Of a stretch of DNA of 64,000 bases, positions 52,102 to 59,843 are shown piece by piece. How positions within the stretch are numbered: position 1 is the first letter of the stretch; every line of letters begins with the position of its first letter. Under the pieces are notes generated by a model. That model made no database searches. It was not told where the DNA came from and was given only the letters and a program-made list of their open reading frames with translations. Made by a program: the position numbers and the translations under genes. This DNA comes from Oscillibacter sp. (GTDB taxonomy: Bacteria > Bacillota > Clostridia > Oscillospirales > Oscillospiraceae): contig NZ_JAQUVF010000002.1 in the NCBI RefSeq assembly GCF_028693505.1, forward strand, positions 48,569 through 112,568, read 5' to 3'.

Positions 52102-52130
52102 TTGTAATTTTGGGGAAATCATGGTACAAT
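52102..52130 (+). promoter_or_regulatory. sigmaA-type promoter of asp23-nusB
   Basis: -35 TTGTAA at 52102-52107, 17-base spacer, -10 TACAAT at 52125-52130, just after the spoIIIAH stop; gives vegetative expression to the housekeeping genes behind the sporulation operon. Confidence 0.7.
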
Positions 52131-52185
52131 ACATTCCTAAGAGTTCGCTTTTACCAAGGATAGCATGAATAAGGAGAATCTGATC

Positions 52186-52563
52186 ATGGCTGAAAGCAAG
52201 GAATACATGACCCTGCCGGAGGAAAACGGCAGCATCAATATCTCTGAGGAGGTCATCGCCGCCATCGCCGTGGGCGCTGTGCGCGATGTGGAGGGCGTTT
52301 CCGGCATGATGACCAATCTGGGCGGCAGCGTCACGGACCTGGTGGCAAACAAGAAAAACGCCCAGAAGGGCACCCGCGGCGTGAAAATCGACATGACTGG
52401 CGCGGCGCTCCGGCTGGACCTCTATCTTTCCGTGCAGTACGGTCACCCCATCCCCGAGGTTGCCGAGAAGGCCCAAACGGCCGTCGCTTCCGCGGTGGAG
52501 GCCATGACCGGCTGCTCCGTGGAGGCAGTCAACATCCATGTGGGCGGCGTGACGCTGGCCTGA
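52186..52563 (+). CDS. Asp23/Gls24-family envelope stress protein
   Basis: A 125-residue protein of the Asp23/Gls24 (DUF322) family. INISEEVIAAIAVGAVRDVEGVSGM and VAEKAQTAVASAVEAMTGCSVEAVNIHV are the signature. Members are membrane-associated through partners in Staphylococcus and respond to envelope stress; in Clostridia the gene regularly precedes nusB. I chose ATG 52186 because AAGGAG (52171-52176) precedes it; ATG 52165 would put that site inside the gene. Confidence 0.92.
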   Translation: MAESKEYMTLPEENGSINISEEVIAAIAVGAVRDVEGVSGMMTNLGGSVTDLVANKKNAQKGTRGVKIDMTGAALRLDLYLSVQYGHPIPEVAEKAQTAVASAVEAMTGCSVEAVNIHVGGVTLA

Positions 52564-52597
52564 AGCTGAACGAGAGAGAAAAGGACGTAATTGTTTT

Positions 52598-53047
52598 ATG
52601 GTACGGAATACCGCACGGGAGATCGCCATCCATCTTTCCTATGAGCTGAGCTTCACCGACAAGCCCATCGACGCGCTGCTTGACGAGCGGCTGACGCCGG
52701 AGACCTTCGCAACGCTGGCCTCGGAGGACCCGGTCTACGAGTCCGCCCCCGACGCCAAGCAGCAGGACTATATCCGCCGCCTTGTCAAGGGCGTGGATCT
52801 CCACGCGGCGGAGCTGGACGGCTATATTGCAAAGTATGCCAAGGGCTGGAGCTTTGACCGCATCCCGCTGGTGGCTTCCGCCATCATGCGGGTGGCCATG
52901 TACGAGATTCTCTATATGCCGGATATCCCCAACGGCGCGGCCATCAACGAAGCCGTTGAGATCGCCAAGAAGTACGAAACGCCGGAGACCGTGAAATTCA
53001 TGAACGGGATTCTGGGCAGCTTTGTGCGGCAGGAAATTCCCCAGTAA
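52598..53047 (+). CDS. nusB: Transcription antitermination factor NusB
   Basis: A 149-residue helical RNA-binding protein that with S10 recognises boxA in rRNA leaders. AREIAIHLSYELSF at the N-terminus and INEAVEIAKKYETPETVKFMNGILG at the C-terminus are typical. It starts the classic nusB-xseA-xseB-ispA block. A hairpin terminator stands between nusB and xseA. Confidence 0.93.
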   Translation: MVRNTAREIAIHLSYELSFTDKPIDALLDERLTPETFATLASEDPVYESAPDAKQQDYIRRLVKGVDLHAAELDGYIAKYAKGWSFDRIPLVASAIMRVAMYEILYMPDIPNGAAINEAVEIAKKYETPETVKFMNGILGSFVRQEIPQ

Positions 53048-53050
53048 CCC

Positions 53051-53103
53051 AAAGCAGAGCGGATCGCGGCGGCGTCTCGCCGCTATCCGACTCTGCTTTT
53101 TTT
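53051..53103 (+). terminator. Hairpin terminator or attenuator between nusB and xseA
   Basis: AAAGCAGAG (53051-53059) pairs with CTCTGCTTT (53091-53099) around an inner GGAT/ATCC and GCGGC/GCCGC stem, followed by a T run to 53103. Because no promoter is seen before xseA it may be partially read through. Confidence 0.75.
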
Positions 53104-53129
53104 GCCGTCCCAAACGGAAAGGAGGCCCC

Positions 53130-54344
53130 ATGGAACAGCACATCTTCGGCGTCACCGAGGTCAATCACCTCGTCAAGCTCCTGGTGGATAACGAGCCGAT
53201 GCTCCAGAATATCTGCGTCCGGGGCGAACTGTCCAATTACAAACTCTACCCCTCCGGCCACCACTACTTTTCCCTGAAGGACCCGGAGGGCGCACTGCGC
53301 TGCGTGATGTTCAAGGGCGCGGCGCTCAAGCTGCGCTTCCGCCCGGAAAACGGCATGAAGGTGCTGGTCACGGGACGCGTCAGCGTCTTTCCCCGGGACG
53401 GGGCCTACCAGCTGTACTGCAACACCCTCACGCCGGAGGGGGCGGGCGATCTGGCGGTGGCCTTCGAGCAGCTCAAGGCCCGGCTTTTTGCCGAGGGGCT
53501 GTTCGATCCCGCCCACAAAAAGCCCCTGCCGCCGTACCCCGCGCGTATCGCCGTGGTCACCTCCTCCGCCGGAGCTGCCGTCCACGACATGATCCGCATT
53601 CTGCGCCGGCGCTATCCCGCCGCCAAGGTGATCCTGCTGCCCGTCCGGGTGCAGGGGGCGGAGGCCCCCGCCGAGATCGCCGGCGCCATCCGCTACGCGG
53701 ACCGCTGGAAGATTGGCGACCTCCTCATCACCGGCCGGGGCGGCGGGTCGATGGAGGACCTCTGGGCCTTCAACGACGAGCGGGTGGCCCGGGCCATCTA
53801 TGCGTGCCAAACCCCCGTCATCTCCGCCGTGGGCCACGAGCCGGATGTGACCATCGCGGACTTTGTGGCGGACGTGAGAGCCTCCACGCCGTCCAACGCG
53901 GCGGAGCTTGCCGTGCCGGACCGGATGGAGCTTCTCCGCTGGCTCCGGGGGGCGCGGGAGCGGATGGAGCAGTGTGAATCCGCCCGGCTCGAGACGCTGC
54001 GAGAGCGGCTGGAGACCCTTGCAACCAAGCGGGTGATGACAAATCAGCTGGCCTATGTGCAGGACAAGCGCATGGCGCTGCTCCACGCACAGCAGCGGCT
54101 GGGGGACCTTTCCGGGGCGGCGCTTGAGCGGAAGCGGGCGCGGTTTTCCGCCCTCGCGGCGTCGCTGGACGCCATGAGCCCGCTGAAGGTGCTGGGCCGG
54201 GGCTACGCCATGGCCCAGAGCGATTCCGGGCAGATTTTGAAGAGCTGGCGGGACGTGGGACCGGGAGACCGGGTTTCCGTCACGCTGGGAGAGGGCAGGT
54301 TCACCGCCACGGTGGAAACGCCGTTTGAGGAGGGACAACGATGA
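53130..54344 (+). CDS. xseA: Exodeoxyribonuclease VII large subunit
   Basis: A 404-residue nuclease subunit degrading single-stranded DNA. N-terminal OB fold (VTEVNHLVKLLVDNEPMLQN to about 100), catalytic core with VVTSSAGAAVHDMIRILRRR, ITGRGGGSMEDLWAFNDE, ISAVGHEPDVTIADFVAD and RASTPSNAAEL; then a long coiled-coil region and the C-terminal SPLKVLGRGYAM. Ribosome site AAAGGAGG; overlaps xseB by four bases. Confidence 0.96.
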   Translation: MEQHIFGVTEVNHLVKLLVDNEPMLQNICVRGELSNYKLYPSGHHYFSLKDPEGALRCVMFKGAALKLRFRPENGMKVLVTGRVSVFPRDGAYQLYCNTLTPEGAGDLAVAFEQLKARLFAEGLFDPAHKKPLPPYPARIAVVTSSAGAAVHDMIRILRRRYPAAKVILLPVRVQGAEAPAEIAGAIRYADRWKIGDLLITGRGGGSMEDLWAFNDERVARAIYACQTPVISAVGHEPDVTIADFVADVRASTPSNAAELAVPDRMELLRWLRGARERMEQCESARLETLRERLETLATKRVMTNQLAYVQDKRMALLHAQQRLGDLSGAALERKRARFSALAASLDAMSPLKVLGRGYAMAQSDSGQILKSWRDVGPGDRVSVTLGEGRFTATVETPFEEGQR

Positions 54345-54577
54345 GCACAAAAGCCAAAACGTTTGAACAGCAGCTATCTCGACTGGAAGAGATCGTCTCG
54401 GCGCTGGAAAAGGGAGACGCCCCGCTGGCGGACTCTCTTGCGCTGTTTGAAGAGGGCACGAAGCTGATCGCCGCCTGCTCCAGCCAGCTGGATCAGGCCG
54501 AGCAGCAGGTGGTTCAGCTGATGAAGGGGCCCGACGGCGCGCCGGTGGAGCTGCCCTTCGCGGAAACGGAGGCGTGA
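54341..54577 (+). CDS. xseB: Exodeoxyribonuclease VII small subunit
   Basis: A 78-residue helical small subunit. TFEQQLSRLEEIVSALEKGD and LADSLALFEEGTKLIAAC are the family signature. It overlaps xseA and is followed three bases later by ispA. Confidence 0.94.
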   Translation: MSTKAKTFEQQLSRLEEIVSALEKGDAPLADSLALFEEGTKLIAACSSQLDQAEQQVVQLMKGPDGAPVELPFAETEA

Positions 54578-54580
54578 AGC

Positions 54581-55456
54581 ATGGACCAGCAGGCATTTGA
54601 CGCGCGGTATCAGGCGTACCTTGACGCCGTGGAGGAATTTTTAAGCGGCCAATTCACCAAAACGCCCCACTGGGCGGACCTGTACGATTGTATGCGGTAC
54701 AGCCTGCTCTCCGGCGGCAAGCGGCTGCGGCCCATTTTGACGCTGGAGTTTGCCCGCGCCGCCGGGGGGGACTGGAAAGAGGCGCTTAGCGCCGCCTGCG
54801 CGGTGGAGATGGTCCACACCTATTCCCTCATCCACGACGACCTGCCCTGCATGGACGACGACGCTCTGCGCCGGGGCAAGCCCACCAACCACAAGGTCTA
54901 CGGCGAGACGCTGGCAGTGCTGGCGGGGGACGCTTTGCAGCCCGCCGCCTTCCAGCTGATTCTGGGCAGCGGTCTTGACGAAACAGCCCGGGCGGAATGC
55001 GCATTGCTCCTTGCCCGGGCCGCCGGGCCGGACGGCATGGTGGCCGGGCAGGTGCTGGACACGCTCCACGCCCCCAAAACCCAGCTGGAGCTGACGGAGG
55101 TCCACGCCCTCAAGACCGGCTGCATGATCAAGGCCGCCTGCCTCATGGGCTGCGCCGCCGCCCACGCGGGCGCGGCTGTGCGGACGGCTGCGGAGCGTTA
55201 CGCCGAAAATCTGGGACTGGCCTTCCAAATCCGGGACGACATGCTGGATGTGGTGGGGGACGAGGCCGTTTTCGGCAAGCCCATCGGCTCCGACGCGGAG
55301 GAGGGCAAGGTGACCTTCGTGGACCTTCTGGGGCTGGAGGGCTGCGACAAGGCGGTGCTGGACGCCACAAACCGGGCAAAGGAGGCCGTGGCGGTCTGCG
55401 ATGAAAGCGGGTTCCTCGCCGCGCTGGCGGACTCTCTTGCGGAGCGGAAGCACTGA
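54581..55456 (+). CDS. ispA: Farnesyl diphosphate synthase (polyprenyl synthetase)
   Basis: A 291-residue prenyltransferase condensing DMAPP with IPP to GPP and FPP. The first Asp-rich motif is HDDLPCMDDD (about 84-93), the second FQIRDDMLDVVG; SGGKRLRPIL near residue 45 binds IPP. Normal length. It uses the products of the IspH fusion elsewhere in this window. A terminator follows, then an inserted dehydrogenase gene before the OLE RNA, oapA and dxs. Confidence 0.95.
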   Translation: MDQQAFDARYQAYLDAVEEFLSGQFTKTPHWADLYDCMRYSLLSGGKRLRPILTLEFARAAGGDWKEALSAACAVEMVHTYSLIHDDLPCMDDDALRRGKPTNHKVYGETLAVLAGDALQPAAFQLILGSGLDETARAECALLLARAAGPDGMVAGQVLDTLHAPKTQLELTEVHALKTGCMIKAACLMGCAAAHAGAAVRTAAERYAENLGLAFQIRDDMLDVVGDEAVFGKPIGSDAEEGKVTFVDLLGLEGCDKAVLDATNRAKEAVAVCDESGFLAALADSLAERKH

Positions 55457-55505
55457 GACCGCCTCAAAAGGTTCACGGCGCCGAGACTTTTTTCGACAAA
55501 CCGGA

Positions 55506-55531
55506 GCGGGGGAACATTCCCCCGCTTTTTT
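55506..55531 (+). terminator. Rho-independent terminator after ispA
   Basis: GCGGGGGAA / TTCCCCCGC (55506-55514 with 55517-55525), followed by six T. Confidence 0.85.
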
Positions 55532-55600
55532 CTGCCCGGAGAAGTTTTAGGACTTTTTTTGTGGGATTTCGGGAGATTTTTTCGGTTTCATAACTTTCCG

Positions 55601-55629
55601 TTGCCCGGCGGGGGAAATCATGCTATATT
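55601..55629 (+). promoter_or_regulatory. Extended -10 promoter of the hydroxyacyl-CoA dehydrogenase-like gene
   Basis: -35 TTGCCC at 55601-55606, 17-base spacer, TGC then -10 TATATT at 55624-55629. Confidence 0.7.
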
Positions 55630-55663
55630 TGGAATATCCAGTAAACTATGAGGAGGCGCGCTT

Positions 55664-56587
55664 ATGAAACCTTGTAAAGTTGGCGTGGTCGGCACCGGCA
55701 CTATGGCCACCGGCACCGCCGTGCTGCTCATCTGCAACTGCTATCCCACCGTCATCCATGGCCGCACAGAGGAAAGCTGCGAGAAGGGGCTCCGGCTCAT
55801 CCACGAGAGCTTGGACGATCTCATCGCGGCGGGCGTCCTGTCGCAATCCCAGAAGGAAAAGGCCCTCGGATACCTTGTGACCACCACGGCCTATGAGGAT
55901 TTGGCGGCGTGCGCGTTCGTCATTGAATCCACCGCCGAGACCATTGAGACCAAGCGGGACGTCATGGGCCATTTGGAGGCCGTCTGCCCGCCGGAGACCA
56001 TCCTAAGCTCCACCACCTCCGCCATCTCCGCAAACGAGATCGCCGCAACGATGCTTCACAAGGAGCGCTTCATGGTGGCCCACTCCTGGAACCCGCCCCA
56101 TCTGGTGCCGCTGGTGGAGATCGTGAAGAGCGAATTTACATCCCAGGAGGCCGTGGACAGGGAAGTGGAATTGCTGGAGGACCTGGGGCGAGTACCGGTG
56201 GTCCTGAAGAAGGACGCCCCGGGCTTTATCGGCAACCGCCTGCACCACGCATTGTTCCGCGAGGCGGAGCACATCATTGAAGAGGGCATTGCCGACGCCG
56301 ACGCCGTGGACAAGACCATCCTCTATTCCATCGGCCAGCGGTACAGCTCCATCGGCCTCATGGAGTACTGGGACCACATCCCCGTGTCGCTGCAAACCAA
56401 CATCCAAACCTACCTCTTCCCCCATCTTTGCAATGCGGATAAACCCGGCAAGCTGCTCACGGACAAGACCGCCACCGGCGAGGACCTGTACGATTGGACG
56501 GCGGAAAAGAGCGCGGACTACGAGCTGCGCAAGCGCAAGCCGTTCTATCGCTTTGCAACGGTGAAGCTCAAGGACGAGACGAAATAA
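55664..56587 (+). CDS. 3-hydroxyacyl-CoA dehydrogenase family protein
   Basis: A 307-residue NAD-dependent dehydrogenase. Rossmann motif VGVVGTGTMATG (about 7-16), ESTAETIETKRDVMGHLE, the catalytic-histidine region HSWNPPHLVPLVEIVKS, and KKDAPGFIGNRLHHALFREA, which leads into the helical C-terminal domain. The HxxNPPH form recalls carnitine or beta-hydroxyacid dehydrogenases more than the classic butyrate-pathway Hbd, so the substrate is open. It has its own promoter, AGGAGG ribosome site and terminator, and stands between ispA and the OLE RNA where most genomes have no gene. The tail (about 290-307) is basic. Confidence 0.82.
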   Translation: MKPCKVGVVGTGTMATGTAVLLICNCYPTVIHGRTEESCEKGLRLIHESLDDLIAAGVLSQSQKEKALGYLVTTTAYEDLAACAFVIESTAETIETKRDVMGHLEAVCPPETILSSTTSAISANEIAATMLHKERFMVAHSWNPPHLVPLVEIVKSEFTSQEAVDREVELLEDLGRVPVVLKKDAPGFIGNRLHHALFREAEHIIEEGIADADAVDKTILYSIGQRYSSIGLMEYWDHIPVSLQTNIQTYLFPHLCNADKPGKLLTDKTATGEDLYDWTAEKSADYELRKRKPFYRFATVKLKDETK

Positions 56588-56597
56588 AGCCCCAGCC

Positions 56598-56647
56598 GTT
56601 TCCCCGCGCCGCCTGTTACCTTGGCGGCGCGGGGAAATGCTCTCTTT
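56598..56647 (+). terminator. Hairpin terminator after the dehydrogenase gene
   Basis: A 15-base-pair perfect stem (56598-56612 with 56622-56636) and a broken T-rich tail to 56647. It isolates the dehydrogenase gene from the OLE RNA promoter. Confidence 0.75.
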
Positions 56648-56705
56648 TGCCTCGCCCAGCTGCAAAAAATTCAAAAATTGTTTATTTTTCTTTATACAGA
56701 ATATG

Positions 56706-56734
56706 TTGTATATTTATTGAAGTCGTGATATACT
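56706..56734 (+). promoter_or_regulatory. sigmaA-type promoter of the OLE RNA-oapA-dxs unit
   Basis: -35 TTGTAT at 56706-56711, 17-base spacer, -10 TATACT at 56729-56734. Transcription would begin near 56741, exactly where the closing helix of the RNA starts. Confidence 0.75.
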
Positions 56735-56740
56735 CTATCA

Positions 56741-57397
56741 TGCTAAGCGGCGGCGCAGTATTCTAGTCAGATCTGCCGTTTCCTAGGGAGGGCCTAAAAA
56801 TCCTCTGAAGGGCACATCGATGAAACCTCTGGTGCTTGCTTGATACGCCCAGTTTTGGGTGGGTGCTGGGGGGAAGCGCGCTCGCGTGCTTGCGAACTCA
56901 GGGCGATTTCCAATGGCATGGTCAACCCGACCCTGTTTTCGTGGAGACCTGCTCTTGTGCACAGACGTACTCCCATTGTGGTAATTTCGGCCTGTGTACG
57001 AAGCAGATTATGAACCTGCAATGCGGTACATCGGTCCCTCGGGGCCGTAATGCTGTGTGCAGACGTAGCCTGCCTTGCGTGGGGTGTGGCGAATAAGAGG
57101 TCAGGCCGTTTTCGCTCCGGCCGGAGCAAGCGACGGCCCCCTGCTCTTTGAAACCATGACTGCAAAAGAGGCTAAAGAAGCGGACAGACTGCGGTGGAAA
57201 TCACCTAGGCTGTCTTGACCGGGCAAAAAAGGGATTGCAGTGCGGACTAAGTGGCAATCGGGTAGTGCGGATGGGCGACGCCGCACCTTGGCACCAAAGG
57301 GGGAACCGCCTCCATCGGCAACGAGAGGTGTGCCTTGGGGAAAACCGACCCGTACCTAAGCCGTAAGATTTACCTTTTTTGCCGCCGCCGGCTTAGC
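56741..57397 (+). ncRNA. ole: OLE RNA (ornate large extremophilic RNA)
   Basis: A gene-free stretch of about 650 bases, strongly structured. The two ends pair: GCTAAGC (56742-56748) with GCTTAGC (57391-57397), continued by GGCGGCG (56749-56755) with CGCCGCC (57383-57389), leaving one bulged G. Inside are many local helices: 56899-56903/56931-56935, 56957-56964/56992-56999, 57032-57037/57042-57047, 57104-57109/57133-57138 with the palindrome 57114-57127, 57193-57196/57202-57205, 57265-57270/57281-57286. Known OLE RNAs are about 600 nt, lie in an nusB-xse-ispA-dxs-tlyA-recN neighbourhood and precede oapA, exactly as here. The RNA binds OapA at the membrane and is linked to Mg2+, cold and alcohol stress. 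I infer identity from context, size and structure; exact ends are approximate. Confidence 0.85.
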
Positions 57398-57429
57398 AGA
57401 ATTTTGTTTCCATTTTCGGAGGCTGTTTT

Positions 57430-57972
57430 TTGAAAAAAGAGAAAAAGGGCGGTTCTTCCGCCCAATACCGATGGGCCTTGACGGTGTTTTGCATGGCGGT
57501 TGCTCTGTCCGCGGCGTTGAGTCTTGCGTCTGAGACGATGCTGGACGGCGCGGATGTGGTAATCGCCATTGCGATTTTGGCCATGTTCATCTGCCTTGGC
57601 ATTGTGTTCGACGTGCTTGGTGTGGCGGTGACCGCCGCGGACCCCAAGCCCTTCCACTCCATGGCCGCCCACCGGGAAAAGGGCGCAAAGGAGGCGCTGT
57701 TCCTCCTGCGCAACGCCAGCCACGTCTCCAGCGTCTGCAACGACGTGGTGGGGGACATCTGCGGCATCGTCAGCGGCGCCACCGGCGCCGTCATCGTGAC
57801 ACAATTGCAGCGCACCCTGAGCTGCCGCACCGTGCTCATCTCCGTGGGCGTCACCGCGCTGATCTCCGGACTGACCATCGGCGGCAAGGCCCTGTCCAAG
57901 ACCTTTGCCATGAAGCAGAGCACCCGGGTGGTCTATTGGGCGGGCCGGGCGCTGCATGTCTTTCACCGCTGA
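57430..57972 (+). CDS. oapA: OLE-associated membrane protein OapA
   Basis: A 180-residue membrane protein with four hydrophobic helices (about 14-33, 42-62, 107-126 and 134-152). The conserved loop reads FDVLGVAVTAADPKPFHSMA (60-79) and GAKEALFLLRNASHVSSVCN (85-104), with CNDVVGDICGIVSGA after it; this resembles the membrane part of CNNM/DUF21 magnesium-transport proteins, as OapA does. It anchors OLE RNA to the membrane. The TTG at 57430 follows CGGAGG (57417-57422) by seven bases. It lies 32 bases after the OLE closing helix and 14 before dxs. Confidence 0.88.
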   Translation: MKKEKKGGSSAQYRWALTVFCMAVALSAALSLASETMLDGADVVIAIAILAMFICLGIVFDVLGVAVTAADPKPFHSMAAHREKGAKEALFLLRNASHVSSVCNDVVGDICGIVSGATGAVIVTQLQRTLSCRTVLISVGVTALISGLTIGGKALSKTFAMKQSTRVVYWAGRALHVFHR

Positions 57973-57986
57973 GAGGAGAGGAACCC

Positions 57987-59843
57987 GTGATTCTGGAATC
58001 CATTCATTCTCCCGCCGACGTGAAGGCGCTGCCCCAGAGCGATCTGGCGGTGCTTTGTCGGGAAGTGCGGGAATTTCTGGTCGAAAACGTCTCCCAGACC
58101 GGCGGACATCTGGCCTCCAATCTGGGGGCGGTGGAGCTGACGGTGGCCATCCACCGGGTGTTTGACACCCGGGAGGACCGTCTCGTCTTTGACGTGGGCC
58201 ACCAGTGCTACGTCCACAAGGCCCTCACCGGTCGGCAGGAACTGTTTTCCACCCTTCGCCAGCTGGACGGCCTTTCCGGCTTTCCCAAGCCCTATGAGAG
58301 CGTCCACGACGCCTTCATCGCGGGCCATGCATCCAACTCCGTCTCTGTGGCGCTTGGCATGGCAAGGGCAAGAACTTTACAGGAAAAATCGTACAGCGTA
58401 CTGGCCCTCATCGGGGACGGCGCCCTCACCGGCGGCCTTGCCTACGAGGGACTCAATAACGCCGGGGCCTCCGGGGAGCCGCTGATCGTCATTCTCAACG
58501 ACAACGGCATGTCCATCAACCCCAACGTGGGCGCGATGCCCACCCATTTGAGCCTTCTGCGGTCCAAGAGCGCCTACTATCACTTCAAGAAGTGGTACCG
58601 GGGCCTTTTTGGCAAGCGGCCCATGGAAAATAAGCTCTACCGCTTCAACCACAAGCTGAAAACCTCCCTGAAAAAGACGCTCTGGCCCGGCAGCACGCTG
58701 TTCGAGGACATGGGCTTTACCTACCTCGGCCCCATCGACGGCCATGATCTGCCCCGCCTGTGCGACGTTTTGCAGTGGGCGCGGGAGCAAAACGGCCCGG
58801 TGGTGGTCCACGTGAACACCGTGAAGGGGAAGGGGTACCCCTTTGCCGAGCAGAATCCCGGCAAATTTCACGGCGTGGGGCCCTTCGACCCCGTCACGGG
58901 GCTTTTGCCCAAGCCGGGGGGCGAGACCTTTTCCTCCGTGTTCGGCAAAACGCTGACGGACTGCGCCGCAAAGGACCCACGGGTTTGCGCCATCACCGCC
59001 GCCATGGCGGACGGCACCGGCCTCACGCCCTTTGCCCGGGCGTTTCCAAACCGCTTTTTCGACGTGGCCATCGCGGAGGGACACGGCGTTTCCATGGCTG
59101 CTGGTCTTGCCGCCCAAGGGATGATCCCGGTGTTCGCGGTCTATTCCACCTTTTTGCAGCGGGGCTACGACCAGCTCATTCACGATGTGGCGCTGGAAGG
59201 GCTTCACGTGGTGCTGGGCGTGGACCGGGCGGGCCTTGTGGGCGCCGACGGCGAGACCCATCACGGCTGCTTCGACGCGCTGTTTCTCTCCGAGATCCCG
59301 GGCTTTACCGTGCTGTGCCCCTCCAGCTTTGCGGAGCTGCGGCACATGCTGCGCCAGGCGCTCTTCGAGCTTGATGGCCCGGTGGTGGTCCGGTATCCCC
59401 GGGGCGGGGAGGGCGGCTTTACCGCCGACACGGCGGATGCGTCCATCGCCCGGCTGCGGGCGGGGGAGGACGTCACGATCCTTTCCTACGGCGTGCTGGT
59501 GAACCATCTGCTGGATGCGGCGGAGGAGCTGGAGCGCCGCGGCATCCACGCAGGCGTGGTGAAGCTAAACCGCATTTCCCCGCTGGAGCACGGAGACGTC
59601 TGCGCAAGCCTTGGGCAGATGAAGCGGCTTTTGGTGCTGGAGGACTCCTTCGGCGCGGGCTGCGTGGGCCAGCGCATCGCCGCCATTTTGGCGGAACACG
59701 GCATGGCGCCGGAGAAACTGATCTTAAAAAATCTCGGCAAAACCTTTGCCCCGGAGGGCAGCGTCCCCCAGCTGGAGCACCGCTTCGGGCTGGACGGCGC
59801 GGCCATCGCGGCGGCGGTGGAGGAGGCAATGGCACATGAGTAA
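57987..59843 (+). CDS. dxs: 1-deoxy-D-xylulose-5-phosphate synthase
   Basis: A 618-residue TPP enzyme starting the MEP pathway from pyruvate and glyceraldehyde 3-phosphate. DVGHQCYVHKALTGR (about 64-78), the TPP/Mg motif GDGALTGGLAYEGLNNAG, VHVNTVKGKGYP, DRAGLVGADGETHHGCFD and PRGGEG are clear. The catalytic glutamate sits in IAEGHGVSMAAG, where most enzymes read IAEQHAVTFAAG; two changes beside the Glu are unusual but the Glu and His are kept. The start is GTG at 57987 behind GAGAGGAG; its stop overlaps tlyA by eight bases. Confidence 0.95.
   Translation: MILESIHSPADVKALPQSDLAVLCREVREFLVENVSQTGGHLASNLGAVELTVAIHRVFDTREDRLVFDVGHQCYVHKALTGRQELFSTLRQLDGLSGFPKPYESVHDAFIAGHASNSVSVALGMARARTLQEKSYSVLALIGDGALTGGLAYEGLNNAGASGEPLIVILNDNGMSINPNVGAMPTHLSLLRSKSAYYHFKKWYRGLFGKRPMENKLYRFNHKLKTSLKKTLWPGSTLFEDMGFTYLGPIDGHDLPRLCDVLQWAREQNGPVVVHVNTVKGKGYPFAEQNPGKFHGVGPFDPVTGLLPKPGGETFSSVFGKTLTDCAAKDPRVCAITAAMADGTGLTPFARAFPNRFFDVAIAEGHGVSMAAGLAAQGMIPVFAVYSTFLQRGYDQLIHDVALEGLHVVLGVDRAGLVGADGETHHGCFDALFLSEIPGFTVLCPSSFAELRHMLRQALFELDGPVVVRYPRGGEGGFTADTADASIARLRAGEDVTILSYGVLVNHLLDAAEELERRGIHAGVVKLNRISPLEHGDVCASLGQMKRLLVLEDSFGAGCVGQRIAAILAEHGMAPEKLILKNLGKTFAPEGSVPQLEHRFGLDGAAIAAAVEEAMAHE

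Noticed and set aside
52998..54596. Long minus-strand open frame opposite xseA-xseB-ispA (also similar ones at 1598-3241, 28293-29873, 30953-32830, 34125-35708)
   Set aside because: These are antisense shadows created by high GC at third codon positions. They are rich in His, Arg, Gly and Pro and have no domain, ribosome site or promoter, whereas the opposite strand has well-known genes.
56794..57165. Open frames of 86-123 codons on both strands within the OLE region
   Set aside because: They lack ribosome sites, have atypical composition such as many Cys, Arg and Ser, cut across paired RNA helices, and resemble no protein family. The RNA explanation accounts for the region better.
56741..57397. 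RNase P RNA, tmRNA, 6S RNA or group II intron as alternative identity
   Set aside because: The segment is longer than RNase P, tmRNA or 6S RNA. I see no tRNA-like ends, no tmRNA tag frame, no reverse transcriptase frame and no intron boundary signals. The position before an OapA-like gene points to OLE.
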